DNA of 64,000 nucleotides from Tetramitus jugosus (Eukaryota > Heterolobosea > Eutetramitea > Acrasida > Vahlkampfiidae): assembly GCA_937625935.1 (NCBI GenBank), contig OW569371.1, positions 372,001-436,000 on the forward strand, written 5' to 3'. Made by a program: the position numbers and the translations under genes. Within the stretch, counting starts at the first letter, position 1. Each line of letters starts with the position of its first letter. The notes beneath the pieces are model-generated. The model saw only the letters and a program-made list of their open reading frames with translations. It searched no databases and was not told the origin of the DNA. Shown one piece after another: positions 48,701 to 58,217 of the stretch.

Positions 48701-49471
48701 AGCAGTTGCAGTAATGCCACGTGAAGTATGAGAAGTGGACGAAGAAGAAGAAGAAGAAGCTGTATTGACATCTTCTGAATCCAAATCCGATATTGAACTC
48801 ATGTGACTCAACTTTGCACCAGTCATATGAGGAGAGTGACTCTGTTTTGATACTTGAGTTGGTGTTGTTGTGTCATTGCTATGATGAACACCAATTCCAA
48901 TGACATTTCTAGCACCACCCTTTCTTCTCTTCTTTTGTGTCGATGATGATGACAACGTCGACGAAGAAGAAGCAGAAGAATTGATCATTGATAAGCTTTC
49001 CTCACGAGAGCTGTTCATGACATTTGTCGGGACAGTAGGAGTTTTCGGAGAAATAATATTGGCGCCATATTGTTTTTGGAAAGAATCGAGCATGGAAGGT
49101 CCGCTATCGTCACCTCCGTCATCATCATTTTCAGCGACAACCGTATTTTTCTTCAAAACACTCCTTGTTGCTGTAGCAGCTGCTGTTGTTGACTTTTTAG
49201 CTTTGAGAGGTTTAATTTCCATGGAAGAAAACATGTCATTACTGTTATCACCAACCCCACCACCGCTCATCATGTTTTTATCACCATCTATTCCACTATC
49301 GCCCCATTGTGAACCTTCTGAAGAAGAAGCGGATTTGATGACTTGTGGTTGAGTGGTTGTTGGTGTGTTACTGTTGTTATTGTTGTTGTTGGTGGATGGA
49401 GAAGCAGAAGGCGATTCATATTTTTCTGGTGTGGTTGCAGCGGATGCCTTTTTGCCAAAGAGTGACCACAT
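45743..49471 (-). CDS. Large coiled-coil protein with UVR-like motifs and repeated acidic F-x-F-I motifs
   Basis: 1242 aa from the ATG at 49471 (MWSLFGKK). The N-terminal 330 residues are Ser/Thr/Asn-rich and disordered. The centre is coiled coil with segments resembling UVR helical pairs: EQFELADEYEKQLGSMRSEM, NRKFKDAAQFQSSIKTMEEQ and ENADYDQCDILDTQSQTLKK. The C-terminal 170 residues are acidic and hold four spaced copies of a short motif: SSFSFIQN, SSFSFIKN, SSFDFMKK and SAFSFIGN at the very end. Such repeated short aromatic motifs usually bind a partner domain. The family is not recognised; a trafficking or scaffold role is inference. MWSLFG at the N-terminus could be a membrane-binding or adaptor motif. 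Confidence 0.8.
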   Translation of the reverse strand: MWSLFGKKASAATTPEKYESPSASPSTNNNNNNSNTPTTTQPQVIKSASSSEGSQWGDSGIDGDKNMMSGGGVGDNSNDMFSSMEIKPLKAKKSTTAAATATRSVLKKNTVVAENDDDGGDDSGPSMLDSFQKQYGANIISPKTPTVPTNVMNSSREESLSMINSSASSSSTLSSSSTQKKRRKGGARNVIGIGVHHSNDTTTPTQVSKQSHSPHMTGAKLSHMSSISDLDSEDVNTASSSSSSSTSHTSRGITATASSTKSHLSAWNNNSSSSSNKSMTSGVASSDATTGSMTMNKRHVDDQATSEDGNDESSSSLVSDDEEEENDRISLSGLVIHSPAAQQRENEAEKMKREQEEEEERLRLQKKKKEEEAEAKRQEQKRLKQKEEEDARNRIRNNYDVLRKSVTDSLQTQFVKPAKQNLQSQQSLLQSQRNLRKSLSALEQSSQDLEQKLNEATVKEQFELADEYEKQLGSMRSEMTRLRTELSSATEKFNKCFEQLSNLDRSSASSYSTGLNTNTDNTNRLITDFIRKTNSSFSLLLSDWNVKKSLTDERINNERERIQRQEQSLDLDSENMNKRKDRLRTQIDNATQSERTKISNFEQQAIELKNEIQELERVLREKKRQFKSVSENIELAKSIVDQHEKKFSEELVLLEKEQQETENRKSLLESEKKKHAQAAAKWEVEVQKWNMQQEDKERVIHLAENLTGDIETVTSWRSLIARLQKVRVEYLSHGQSEIDNQQMHLELQKHEKQTSNLQTELNLCEAQLQELRDRKFKIENEQLPDLNSKKATAVLNRKFKDAAQFQSSIKTMEEQLAKIDPESADLEKKMSLLDVSLRKNITLLDSLREKYTNMQHDRAQEYLSHVLVPEWLELSKVISELSQDVMSSSDAIVRDAVDILTSAAQVCEAEIQESRDILQWDDDQYEDLINSTKVRLGFTDKVLASEDNSDGEEETEEQVAEEELSQEETDTQLREDDNEDDHDEYQQYTSVPQKEEEKEEEPQEQQETNEEDPVITKMNLIQLQEELSVQISKLEAALEEALENADYDQCDILDTQSQTLKKELLEVQIKLQSLIDVQLEEEREESSPTEQEGEQYYSSIPNNSEELTKEPAEEQENNGNEEETQHSGAVLENEPSSFSFIQNESEVDEAESQEESHENVQQSEEDEHSEPEEASSFSFIKNDDNNEGEEENTLTEEVQDNNEPDESSSFDFMKKSSESEEVEETEEEPESAFSFIGNQSEE

Positions 49472-49760
49472 GATTTTCACCCGTTTGTTGTTGCTTGTTT
49501 GTTTGTTTGTTTGTTGTGTGAGCAGAAAACGTTTTGGATGTTGTTCAATGTTTTGGAAGGTGGAGAAATATTGGGATGTTCGCACTCTCGACAGAGCAAC
49601 GAGAATCTGATTTTATGCAGCCAAAAAGAAGAACCACACAACTATCGTGGGCAGCTAGCTCAACAACAAACAAGAATGAAGCGAACATAATGTAGTTAGT
49701 TCACAACAAAAGACAAGACAAAAAAAATATCCCATGGTTCGCTGTTTTTTAATATATAGT

Positions 49761-50343
49761 TTAAATCTTTGGGTTCACTGCAGGTGGGAATTCAATTCCA
49801 ATCTTTTCAGAAGCACAAGCCTCAAACATCATTCTCTGTTGATAACACTTTTTCCACATAAAGTTCTTTCCTCTCAAGCAAGTCACATATTGTGTGAACA
49901 AGGCGCTGCATCCATTCTTTTCATCAAGATACTCGTTCGCTCTATACGTTGTATTGTTTGTTCATGTCATTTCATCCATGCCGCAATTTTCGTATCAAAC
50001 ATTGTTCATCATCATTGAGCGTCGCCATCGTAGTCGTCATCACAAAAAATGTTGGCGCCACATCAAAACGCACGAAAAAAAAATCTTGTTAGCTTTCGCA
50101 GTTTTTTTCGACATGTGCACCACACACATATATAGAAAGAATGTTCAACATGACCATAAAAACATACAGTTTAAAGGCACACTTTCTGCTCTCAATAGCT
50201 TCCTTCAAGCATTTTTCAGGATCTTGGTTCTTTGCTTTGCATGACAAGTAATTTGCGTTTTCATTTTTACAGTAGGTGACCAATCCGCTGGCTAATCCTG
50301 CCACAACAGCACTGCTATCGATTGTGAATTTTTCTGGGTTCAT
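49761..50343 (-). CDS. NDUFA8: NADH:ubiquinone oxidoreductase subunit NDUFA8 (twin-CX9C protein)
   Basis: Exons 50343-50168 and 49941-49761 join across a 226-bp GTATGT...TATAG intron in phase 2 to give 118 aa. Exon 1 has CKNENANYLSC and CLKEAIESRKC. Exon 2 has CSALFTQYVTC and CYQQRMMFEAC. All four are CX9C motifs, the arrangement special to NDUFA8 (PGIV), a complex I subunit imported into the intermembrane space by the Mia40 disulphide relay. The junction reads CAFKLANEYL, matching the family. Unspliced, exon 1 would run into a short hydrophobic tail and stop, leaving half a protein. Confidence 0.9.
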
Positions 50344-50648
50344 TTTTGCTTGGGTGTCTGATGAAGATTTTGGGTTCTTGTTGTTGGGCGCAATGGAGAA
50401 AATTTTTTTATTGACTTTACAAAAGTGATAAGGGTGAAGTTTCAATCGGTGGTCTAATTCTCCTATATCACTGGTTCTTCTTGTAGCTCTCTTGGCCTGC
50501 TTGACTCACAAGCCATAAGATCCTTGACAGCAACCTCCTTCAGCGGGAGATATCCTCCAAAGATCCATCATGACTGATCTTTTAGGATTCAAACTGTGTA
50601 TTGGAGAACTATGATCATCACGGAGACAAAACGCAAAAAAACCAAAGC
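50344..50648. promoter_or_regulatory. Divergent promoter interval, NDUFA8 and zinc-ribbon gene
   Basis: 305 bp between opposing start codons. No additional coding sequence or core motif recognised; promoter role inferred from geometry. Confidence 0.35.
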
Positions 50649-51192
50649 ATGAATCGCTCAGTTGTGCGCAGCCAAACAGGCACACCTGTTGTGCATAGCT
50701 CCTCAGCTCCAGAGATGCTCCCGAGTATGGAACCAACTCGGCCCAGGCCCGCCACCAAATTACTGTTTGTAGAGGATCCCTCTCCCACGAGCAATAATCT
50801 TGTTCAATCAAATGCAGCTCAACAGACAGTTTCTGATACTGTTGCTTTAACAGAACAACCGACAAAGACACTTCAATTTGTTCATCCTTCGCGATTCATC
50901 TGTGAGAAGTGTGGTTGTACAGGTAAAGTACTTTTCTCTCTCTCTGTGAAGTCATCTTTTTTTTTTTGAGTGAAACAAAAGGAATTGTAAAGTGTAAGTT
51001 TCTAACGACAACAATATTTTCTCAGAGTATCACACGGGAGAAATACGAAGTTCATCTGGCTTCCTTACAAAAATATTCAATGTAGATAGCAACAGATACT
51101 ATACTTTAACATGTTCTGGATGTGGGTTTACTCAAATGTTTCGGACTCAACAGTCCATGTTGGCCAACTTGATTGACATTGTCATTCGATAA
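50649..51192 (+). CDS. Zinc-ribbon protein (DUF2082-like)
   Basis: Exons 50649-50922 and 51026-51192, with a GTAAAG...CTCAG intron in phase 1, give 146 aa. The first 85 residues are polar and disordered. The rest is one zinc ribbon split by the intron: FICEKCGCTG, then EYHTGEIRSSSGFLTKIFN, then YYTLTCSGCGFTQMFR. This pattern (CxxC, GEIRTTGGG.SKIFD, CxxCGYTELY) is the small nucleic-acid-binding zinc-ribbon family described under DUF2082. The molecular role is unknown. The start at 50649 is the first ATG in frame. The 3' end converges on the next gene with 64 bp between. Confidence 0.8.
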
Positions 51193-51256
51193 AATCATTT
51201 ACTACAACAGTACTACATTATAGTTTTGCACCACATTTATTGGTTTCATATCACAT

Positions 51257-51898
51257 TTATTTTACATTCTTTGTTGGCAACGTAGCATAGCGCCCATCTA
51301 GATTCCGATAGACGGCATGCTTCTGAACCTTGAACCAATGATCCATGAATTCCAAGGAAGACATGGAAAATAGGAGACCTGATCGTAACAAATAATACAA
51401 ATGAAGACTATCACTGCAACCTTGATTTCCACAAAATTGGGCTGCAAATTCTCTCTCTTGTCGTACAGTCTTTTGTCTCTGAACTTCAGCCGAATGAGTG
51501 GGTTCAATCCGCTCTGGCCAAAGAGAAGGCATGAATCGTTCTTGTGCTTCATAAAATCTTCTCTCCTGTTCATCTCTCAAATCACACATGCTGTCGCACA
51601 ATTCATCTTCAGTTTTCCGTACAAAAAAACACGAAGTTTGAGTCAACCAACCAAACGGATACAACTCCTTCTCAAAAACTTTGTTCATCACGTCTCTTGC
51701 CGTAATAATCTCATATTTTAGAATCTTATCCTTGTGTCCATGATATCCAAAGGGAACAATAGTGCAGTTGTCCAACAGAATCGATTGATAAGAGTGCAAG
51801 AAATCTCTAATTTGCTTGGATCTATGATCAGATGTTCTCCTTCTCGATTCAGGTTTCTTCTCTTCTGTGACTTCTTCCTCGTTGGCTTTCTCTGGCAT
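51257..51898 (-). CDS. Hypothetical protein, 213 aa
   Basis: An acidic/basic leader of 25 residues is followed by a compact-looking region with NCTIVPFGYHGHKDKILKYE, a Cys-containing middle (SCFFVRKTEDELCDSMC), a charged helix, and an aromatic C-terminus (SLEFMDHWFKVQKHAVYRN). No motif or family is recognised. The frame is unbroken and the composition is normal for this genome, so a real gene is likely. It is followed on the same strand, upstream, by the histidine kinase gene. Confidence 0.65.
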   Translation of the reverse strand: MPEKANEEEVTEEKKPESRRRTSDHRSKQIRDFLHSYQSILLDNCTIVPFGYHGHKDKILKYEIITARDVMNKVFEKELYPFGWLTQTSCFFVRKTEDELCDSMCDLRDEQERRFYEAQERFMPSLWPERIEPTHSAEVQRQKTVRQEREFAAQFCGNQGCSDSLHLYYLLRSGLLFSMSSLEFMDHWFKVQKHAVYRNLDGRYATLPTKNVK

Positions 51899-51994
51899 TT
51901 TTTTGATCTCTTTTTGCCAGTGTTTGTTGCTTTTTTCTTGTTTGGACTGATGATGATCTGAGAGTGATGATCTATCAAAACTATGGTTTTTATT

Positions 51995-54900
51995 TTAGTT
52001 GGACTCTGTTCGATCCTTTGACATTTTTGTGGTAAATCTTCGAATGGCCGATATCAACCCATCGAGGGTGATTGGTTTGGTCAGGACATCGTTCATTCCG
52101 ATATTGAGACAATTCTCTCTCTCGTTTGTCCAAGCGTTTGCAGTGAGAGCTACGATTGGTGTTCTTCTCTTATCTTCGTCTGCCAGAGATCGGATTGCAG
52201 TTGTGGCTTGCTTTCCGTCCATGATTGGCATTTGAAGATCCATGAATATGCAATCATAAACACCCTTCTTCTTTTTGACGCACTGAATTGCCATCTCTCC
52301 ATTGACTGCTTCATCAATCTCAACATGTCCTAACTTTTGAAGCAATCTCGTAACAATCTTCCTGTTAAGTGCACTATCTTCGACAATGAGGATCTGAAGC
52401 GGTTCCATGTCCTTATGATTTTCTTTGATAGTGCCTTCGCGTAATGCACTGCCATTCTCTATGTGGAGTAGGAGATGTGGATTCAACTTGATGTCCCACA
52501 TGAGATTGGACATGCTGTTTTTTCGTTCACTTAGAGCTGCCATGAGTCTGGAGAACTTCATTGGTTTTCTCATGCTGGCATTCATCTTGGATTTTGGAAG
52601 GTCCGATGTATTGGAGTCGGGTTCATGACTGGCAGTGAATAGTGTAATGAGTTTAAGAGAATTGTTGTCTTCGGAGGCTATTCTGTAAATGACATTCTCG
52701 GGCAACAGACTTTCAAAACTACTTTCAATCATGATGCACAATCGAAGCATGGATTCCTCAACAGGAGATGGTTCCTCTTCATGGCGGTTCAAGTGTCGAT
52801 CAATGGATTCCTTTAGTTGTTGCTCACTGTAAACAACCTCGCAATTGGGCACATGTAAAACTTTCAAATACTCTAGAACTGTGTTTGTGAGAATCTCACT
52901 CGTTAGCATCACAATCACATTTCCAAATTTGCTGTAGTGGACATTCTCTGCGATGCTATGACATATGGTTGACTTTTTTGTATGTTCAGCGGTCAGTGTT
53001 TTCTCTTCTATGGGTCCAGCAATCAGAGTTGGTGGATTTAACGATTTAGGGAACTCTACTGTGAAACTGAAAACTGATCCCCCATATTTGTTTGCTGGGC
53101 TCTTCGCTGAAATACTACCTTTCATCAGCCTGACTAATCGCTCCGTGATGGCAAGTCCCAGACCCCATCCTTTGGTGGTTGCGTTGCTTGAAGAGTTGAG
53201 TTGAGAGAACGGTTTGAAGATTTGAGTGAGTTCTTCTTCTGGAATACCGATACCTGTGTCTTCACAACCCAGCATTATGGTTGCATGAGAATCAGTTTCC
53301 GACACTAATTTGGCATAGAGATAGACATAACCATGATGGGTAAACTTGATACTATTTGTGCATAGATTTGATAAAATTTGTCCTAATCTTGTCTTATCTC
53401 CAATCAACTCGACAGGTATATTGGGATCGATATATGTAATGACTTCAAGATTCTTCTCCAATGCATTCGTGTAGTACATATCAGCTGTGGTTTCAACCGT
53501 ATCCAAGATACTGAATGGTTCAAGTGATAAAGTTAATTTTCCTGCTTCAATCTTTGACATATCGAGAACATCCTGTATAATAGCAAGCAACAACTTTGCC
53601 GATTCATTTGCATCTTCAATGTACTCGGATTGGAGAGAAGATAGATTGGACGTTGAGCTCAAGAGTTGAAGAGCTCCCAGGACAGAGTTGAGAGGATTTC
53701 TAAGCTCATGAGACAACACTCTCAAAAAATCACTCTTTGATTTGTTGGCTACTCTTGCCTTTTCTGCAACCATTATACTTTCCTGTACTCGTCTCTTCTC
53801 GGTCACATCGGCACATATCAGTGTAACAGCAATGACTTCTCCATCTTTCAAAATAGGATTAAATTGAGCTGTGAAAAATAGATTCGTTTTCTTATCCTTA
53901 TCACTCCGATCAGGGGTTGACCATTCCCAATGTTGAGGTTTCTTGTCTTTTAACATCAAGCTGAATTGTCTCTCGGCTTCCTCCTTTAATTTTTGGCTCG
54001 TTTCAAAGAATTGAGTTACATTCCTTCCGGCAAATAAGCAAGGACTCTGGTCAAGGAACCTCAACTGTCGAGAATTGGTGAAAAGGATGACTCCCTTTTC
54101 GTCCGTCTTGACGATTAAATCCTGAATATTGTTGACTAGAGATCGGTAGTGCTCTTCACTTGTTCTAAGAGCATTCTCTGCCTTTACCAATCCCGTCACA
54201 TCGTTCGCAATACCAACCGCTCCGATGACTTCACCCTTTTCACTCTTCCATGGACTAATAGTGCAGTGCAGGGTTGATGATGATGTTTCCATCGGATAGG
54301 ACACTGTTTCCCCCTTGAGAGCAAGCTTATGATTTTGAATGGCGGTTGGTAGCAACGAAGAATCTACCACCAAGCTGGGATCTACACTTACAAATACTTC
54401 CTCGATTGTTTTTCCAATGAGAGTATCAGGATTGGAGATTCCGAACAGAGTGAGACCACGACCACGGGCAAAGCTAAAGCGCAGGTTTTTGTCAACACTC
54501 CACAGTATACTAGGTATATTGTTCATCAACATCTCCAACAACATTTGTTGCCTTTTGGTTTCTCTCTGTGCTCTGTACGAGTCCATCTTGACCAGAAAAC
54601 TGTGATAAATCTTCCAAAGAAAGAAGCCATAGATTGGTGTAAGTTCAATCAAACCCAGGGCAGCCTGTGTAGTGTTGATATTGTGGAACATGCCAAAGTA
54701 TTGCGAGATATCCGTTACCGAAGTTCCTACCCAATGTTCAACAACATGAGCAATGGATCCATTGTCGTTGTTTAACAACAATTGAACGAATTTCAACACC
54801 ATGTTCCGAAAACCGAGAACCAAGAAGAGAATATATCCCAGAAGACCCATGAAAATGTACATGATGTGCCAATAGTTACGACTACTTGACACGAGTGCTA

Positions 54901-56113
54901 AGAATGGAGTGATCACCAAGTAGGAAAATGGAATCTTGCCTTCACACAAAATGAACCGAAGGGTAAAGTTGGAGAGACTTGCCAGGATGAACATGGTGTC
55001 TGAATAGAGAAATAGCCAATTCATACACTTTGTTACAAAATCATTGCTCTTGATTAGTTCAGAGTTGAGCAACAGCCAATCATTCAAATCCTTCTTGGAT
55101 GACAATAAACGACTCTTCCTTGTCGAGCCATTTTTTGCTTCAGTTGATTGAAGCTTCCCATGATCTTCCTCGTCCGAAGAAAGCGATTCCATCGCTACAT
55201 GAAGAGGTCCTTTCTTGTTGGATTGTTGTTCAGACAAGAGCATCATCAGAGATGAAGAATAGTCACTCTCTGGTGTGGAAGAGGATGGACTTGGTCCATA
55301 AGGCGATCGAAACGAGAATTGTTCGTCTAAAGCTGAAGGTGCTACAGTTGGAGTCGTAACTCCACGGCTTGATTCTTCACTTGATACCGTTGGTTGGTTG
55401 GGCGATTTGGAGACTTCTTCTTGTCGCCTTGTTTCATGGTTTGTTTGTCCTCTTTGTTTGTCCTTTGAGCTTGGCTTATTCTCTTGTTTTGAGATTGATC
55501 GTGGTGTTGAGTTAATCATGCGATCTAAAACGAACTTTGATGACACATACTTGAGCAGTGTCGCGATGGTCATGATGGCCAAGTGGATGAGAAACCGATA
55601 ATCCTTGAGATAAATAATTGGAGAGGGTTCTTCTAACCGAGAGCTATTCGGTAGAAATCGTGATGGCTGTGCATAAGGCGATGGATTCACACTTGTCCCT
55701 TCGGGTTGCGGAGAAGGAATTGGTAGCATTGGGTTTTTTGTCGTTACTAAATGAAGCATGAACAACCAGAATTCAGTGTACAGTACACAGATGATGTAAC
55801 TAATGAGCACTGATAAATTCTGGTTCAGTGTCAAAATTCTAGTGTGGTTATACACGGAGCGCAAACTCAAGTTCCAATTCGAGGGCGAGCTCTTGGATTG
55901 TGTTCGGCTGTCATCTTGACGAGAAGGCATTGGAGATGTGCGATCAGTTGAATTGTTTTTATCTTGTGTCGAGATGCGATCGTGACCCTCACAGGGAGAC
56001 ATGGGAGAATTCCATGGAGATGATTGAATAATCTCTGTTCTATCAGGTTGTTTGGTCGCATCTGACGTAAATTTAATACTCTGATGAGAATTTGTGATTG
56101 TGGAAGTGGACAT
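51995..56113 (-). CDS. Membrane hybrid histidine kinase
   Basis: 1372 aa. After a Ser/Pro-rich leader there are about six hydrophobic segments within residues 100-510, interrupted by a long polar loop (about 195-345). PAS domains follow at about 530-650 and 660-780. Then come HisKA with FLRVLSHELRNPLN (phospho-acceptor His802), the HATPase with an NLCTNSIKF N-box, DTGIGIPEEEL and GWGLGLAI, a degenerate spacer, and a C-terminal receiver with Asp1292 in FMDLQMPIMDG and LTKPI. This is a complete His-to-Asp phosphorelay sensor, as in Dictyostelium and other amoebae. The membrane part suggests an external or lumenal signal; the ligand is unknown. Confidence 0.92.
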   Translation of the reverse strand: MSTSTITNSHQSIKFTSDATKQPDRTEIIQSSPWNSPMSPCEGHDRISTQDKNNSTDRTSPMPSRQDDSRTQSKSSPSNWNLSLRSVYNHTRILTLNQNLSVLISYIICVLYTEFWLFMLHLVTTKNPMLPIPSPQPEGTSVNPSPYAQPSRFLPNSSRLEEPSPIIYLKDYRFLIHLAIMTIATLLKYVSSKFVLDRMINSTPRSISKQENKPSSKDKQRGQTNHETRRQEEVSKSPNQPTVSSEESSRGVTTPTVAPSALDEQFSFRSPYGPSPSSSTPESDYSSSLMMLLSEQQSNKKGPLHVAMESLSSDEEDHGKLQSTEAKNGSTRKSRLLSSKKDLNDWLLLNSELIKSNDFVTKCMNWLFLYSDTMFILASLSNFTLRFILCEGKIPFSYLVITPFLALVSSSRNYWHIMYIFMGLLGYILFLVLGFRNMVLKFVQLLLNNDNGSIAHVVEHWVGTSVTDISQYFGMFHNINTTQAALGLIELTPIYGFFLWKIYHSFLVKMDSYRAQRETKRQQMLLEMLMNNIPSILWSVDKNLRFSFARGRGLTLFGISNPDTLIGKTIEEVFVSVDPSLVVDSSLLPTAIQNHKLALKGETVSYPMETSSSTLHCTISPWKSEKGEVIGAVGIANDVTGLVKAENALRTSEEHYRSLVNNIQDLIVKTDEKGVILFTNSRQLRFLDQSPCLFAGRNVTQFFETSQKLKEEAERQFSLMLKDKKPQHWEWSTPDRSDKDKKTNLFFTAQFNPILKDGEVIAVTLICADVTEKRRVQESIMVAEKARVANKSKSDFLRVLSHELRNPLNSVLGALQLLSSTSNLSSLQSEYIEDANESAKLLLAIIQDVLDMSKIEAGKLTLSLEPFSILDTVETTADMYYTNALEKNLEVITYIDPNIPVELIGDKTRLGQILSNLCTNSIKFTHHGYVYLYAKLVSETDSHATIMLGCEDTGIGIPEEELTQIFKPFSQLNSSSNATTKGWGLGLAITERLVRLMKGSISAKSPANKYGGSVFSFTVEFPKSLNPPTLIAGPIEEKTLTAEHTKKSTICHSIAENVHYSKFGNVIVMLTSEILTNTVLEYLKVLHVPNCEVVYSEQQLKESIDRHLNRHEEEPSPVEESMLRLCIMIESSFESLLPENVIYRIASEDNNSLKLITLFTASHEPDSNTSDLPKSKMNASMRKPMKFSRLMAALSERKNSMSNLMWDIKLNPHLLLHIENGSALREGTIKENHKDMEPLQILIVEDSALNRKIVTRLLQKLGHVEIDEAVNGEMAIQCVKKKKGVYDCIFMDLQMPIMDGKQATTAIRSLADEDKRRTPIVALTANAWTNERENCLNIGMNDVLTKPITLDGLISAIRRFTTKMSKDRTESN

Positions 56114-56492
56114 GATAAGAACGTGAAGTTGGTTGTCCGAAAACCAGTGAAATGCGAATACAATTTGGAGCTAATGTTGTGTTACTAAAGAATGGGAATT
56201 CCCTTTGTTTGATTGTGGGTTATACAATGGTGAGCGTCTCTCTGATGAGCTCGTAAGAATAATGGGGTTTTTAGTTGATCTTTGATTTCTTTGTTTTATG
56301 GAAGAGTTCGGTTGAATTGGCCTCCTTTGGGACGGCATACAATGGACAATCTTCTTTTTTGGTTGAGTAGCCGAATACAATACGGAAATTCGGCGCGTTC
56401 TAAAAATATACAGTTCCTCCATATGTCCCGCCAATCTTCCAATTTGATTTTTTCTGTTCGATCGTGCGATTTTTCCAGAGGAAGGACAACAC
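56114..56492. promoter_or_regulatory. Divergent promoter interval, histidine kinase and GH39 gene
   Basis: 379 bp between opposing starts. The short frames are not protein-like. Nothing else supportable. Confidence 0.35.
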
Positions 56493-58052
56493 ATGCGCAC
56501 TCTCGGTTATACCCTTATTGCTTCTCTGCTGCTCACGCTTGTTTTGCTGAGCTATTGTCTCTGCGTGGATGCAAGAGTCAACAATGCTGGGCTACAAGTC
56601 ATCCCTCAATTTCAAGTCAACCTGAACAAGCAAACTCCTTTTGAGCACTACTGGGAGAGATGTGTCGGATCAGGTCATGCTGCTCTTGGAAATCGTCAGG
56701 ACTGGAGAGAACATTTGAAGAGAGCCAACAAGGAACTAGGTTTCAAGATGGTTCGTTTCCATGCCTTGCTCGATCAGGACATGTCTGTCGTGTTGCAAGA
56801 CAGATACGGCAAACAGTTTTATTCGTTTTATAATGTGGATTACTTGTTTGATTTCTTGTTGAGTCTGGGTATGAAACCGATTGTTGAGTTGAGTTTTATG
56901 CCAGATTTGTTGGCTTCTGGTCCACAGACCTTGTTTCATTACAAGGCAAATGCAACGCCACCAAAGTCCCAACAAGCATGGTATGACTTGATTTCTCGTC
57001 TCGTGCAACACATGGTCGGAAGATACGGTATTGATGAAGTGGCTTCTTGGTACTTTGAAGTATGGAACGAACCAAACAATGGTGGTTTCTGGTATGGTAC
57101 ACAGAAGCAGTACTTTGAATTGTACAACACCACTGCGAGTGCTGTCAAGTCAGTGAGTCCAAAGTTGAGAGTTGGTGGTCCTGCAACGATGCAATCGATG
57201 TGGGTCGATGATTTTATCAACTATTGCAAGTACAATCATGTTCCATTTGATTTCGTGTCCACTCACGAGTATCCAACAGACTTCCAGCCATATACGAGAG
57301 ACAATTTGAGAATTGCAATGACAAAGACCAGAGCCCTAGTGAACAGCATGGTATCAAAGGGATTCCCACTCTTGTACACCGAGTATAACTCTGGATTGGA
57401 TGATATTGGTGGTGGTACACAATTTTATCAGGATTCTTCTTATGCAGCTGCATTTGTTGTGAAGAGTGTTGCAGATATGGACGGAGTTGTTGATGTTTTG
57501 AGTTATTGGACATTCTCTGATATTTTTGAAGAACAGGGTATGAGATCTCAACCATTCAGTGGTCAATTCGGTATGATGACTGTGAATGGTATTGCAAAGC
57601 CAGTGTGGAGAGCATTTGAGTTGTTACACAAGTCTGGAGATCGTAGAACACAAGTTCTCTATTCCACAAACTCCTCCACTGTTGATGTCTTGTCAGTAGT
57701 GCACACGCAAAACAAGGAGCTCATGTTGTTTGTGACCAATTATGACGTACTAGCCAACAGACCTCAGGCATACGATATTTTGATTACAGTCAACCTTGAT
57801 GGAACTTACAAACTTGTCCCTAATAGCGCACTTGTAGCAAGAGTTGATGAAAATTCATCCAACTCTTTCACACGTTGGCAACAGATGGGTGAACCAGAGT
57901 ATCCTACGGATGAGGAGATGCAGATGATGCATGAAGCTTCCAAGTTGAAACCTGAAGCCATTCAATTCACAATGAATGGTCAAAACCAAGCAATTTTCAA
58001 GCTCCATGTCTCAGAATATTCACTCTCTGTGATTACTGTTGCTTTACAATAA
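56493..58052 (+). CDS. Secreted glycoside hydrolase family 39
   Basis: 519 aa with a signal peptide (residues 1-27, LIASLLLTLVLLSYCLC). The TIM-barrel signatures of GH39 are clear: acid/base Glu193 in YFEVWNEPNNGGFW and nucleophile Glu297 in PLLYTEYNSGL, plus WERCVGSGHA near the start and a C-terminal beta-sandwich. GH39 includes beta-xylosidases and alpha-L-iduronidase. The early CVGSGHA and the WNEPN context fit both; the substrate cannot be decided. The likely location is a lysosome or the extracellular space, consistent with a bacterivorous lifestyle. It is first of four consecutive secreted-protein genes on this strand. Confidence 0.92.
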   Translation: MRTLGYTLIASLLLTLVLLSYCLCVDARVNNAGLQVIPQFQVNLNKQTPFEHYWERCVGSGHAALGNRQDWREHLKRANKELGFKMVRFHALLDQDMSVVLQDRYGKQFYSFYNVDYLFDFLLSLGMKPIVELSFMPDLLASGPQTLFHYKANATPPKSQQAWYDLISRLVQHMVGRYGIDEVASWYFEVWNEPNNGGFWYGTQKQYFELYNTTASAVKSVSPKLRVGGPATMQSMWVDDFINYCKYNHVPFDFVSTHEYPTDFQPYTRDNLRIAMTKTRALVNSMVSKGFPLLYTEYNSGLDDIGGGTQFYQDSSYAAAFVVKSVADMDGVVDVLSYWTFSDIFEEQGMRSQPFSGQFGMMTVNGIAKPVWRAFELLHKSGDRRTQVLYSTNSSTVDVLSVVHTQNKELMLFVTNYDVLANRPQAYDILITVNLDGTYKLVPNSALVARVDENSSNSFTRWQQMGEPEYPTDEEMQMMHEASKLKPEAIQFTMNGQNQAIFKLHVSEYSLSVITVALQ

Positions 58053-58217
58053 AGTTGTAATCTTGATCTCACCAGAAAAAATCGGGATAAGTGTTGGGGT
58101 TCGAAATCATCTTTCCCAAAAAAATGTATCGGATGTCACCTTCAAAATCTGATACAACAACTGAAAACTTCCAAGGTATTCAACACAAAAACAATCAAAA
58201 CACCAAAACACCAAAAC

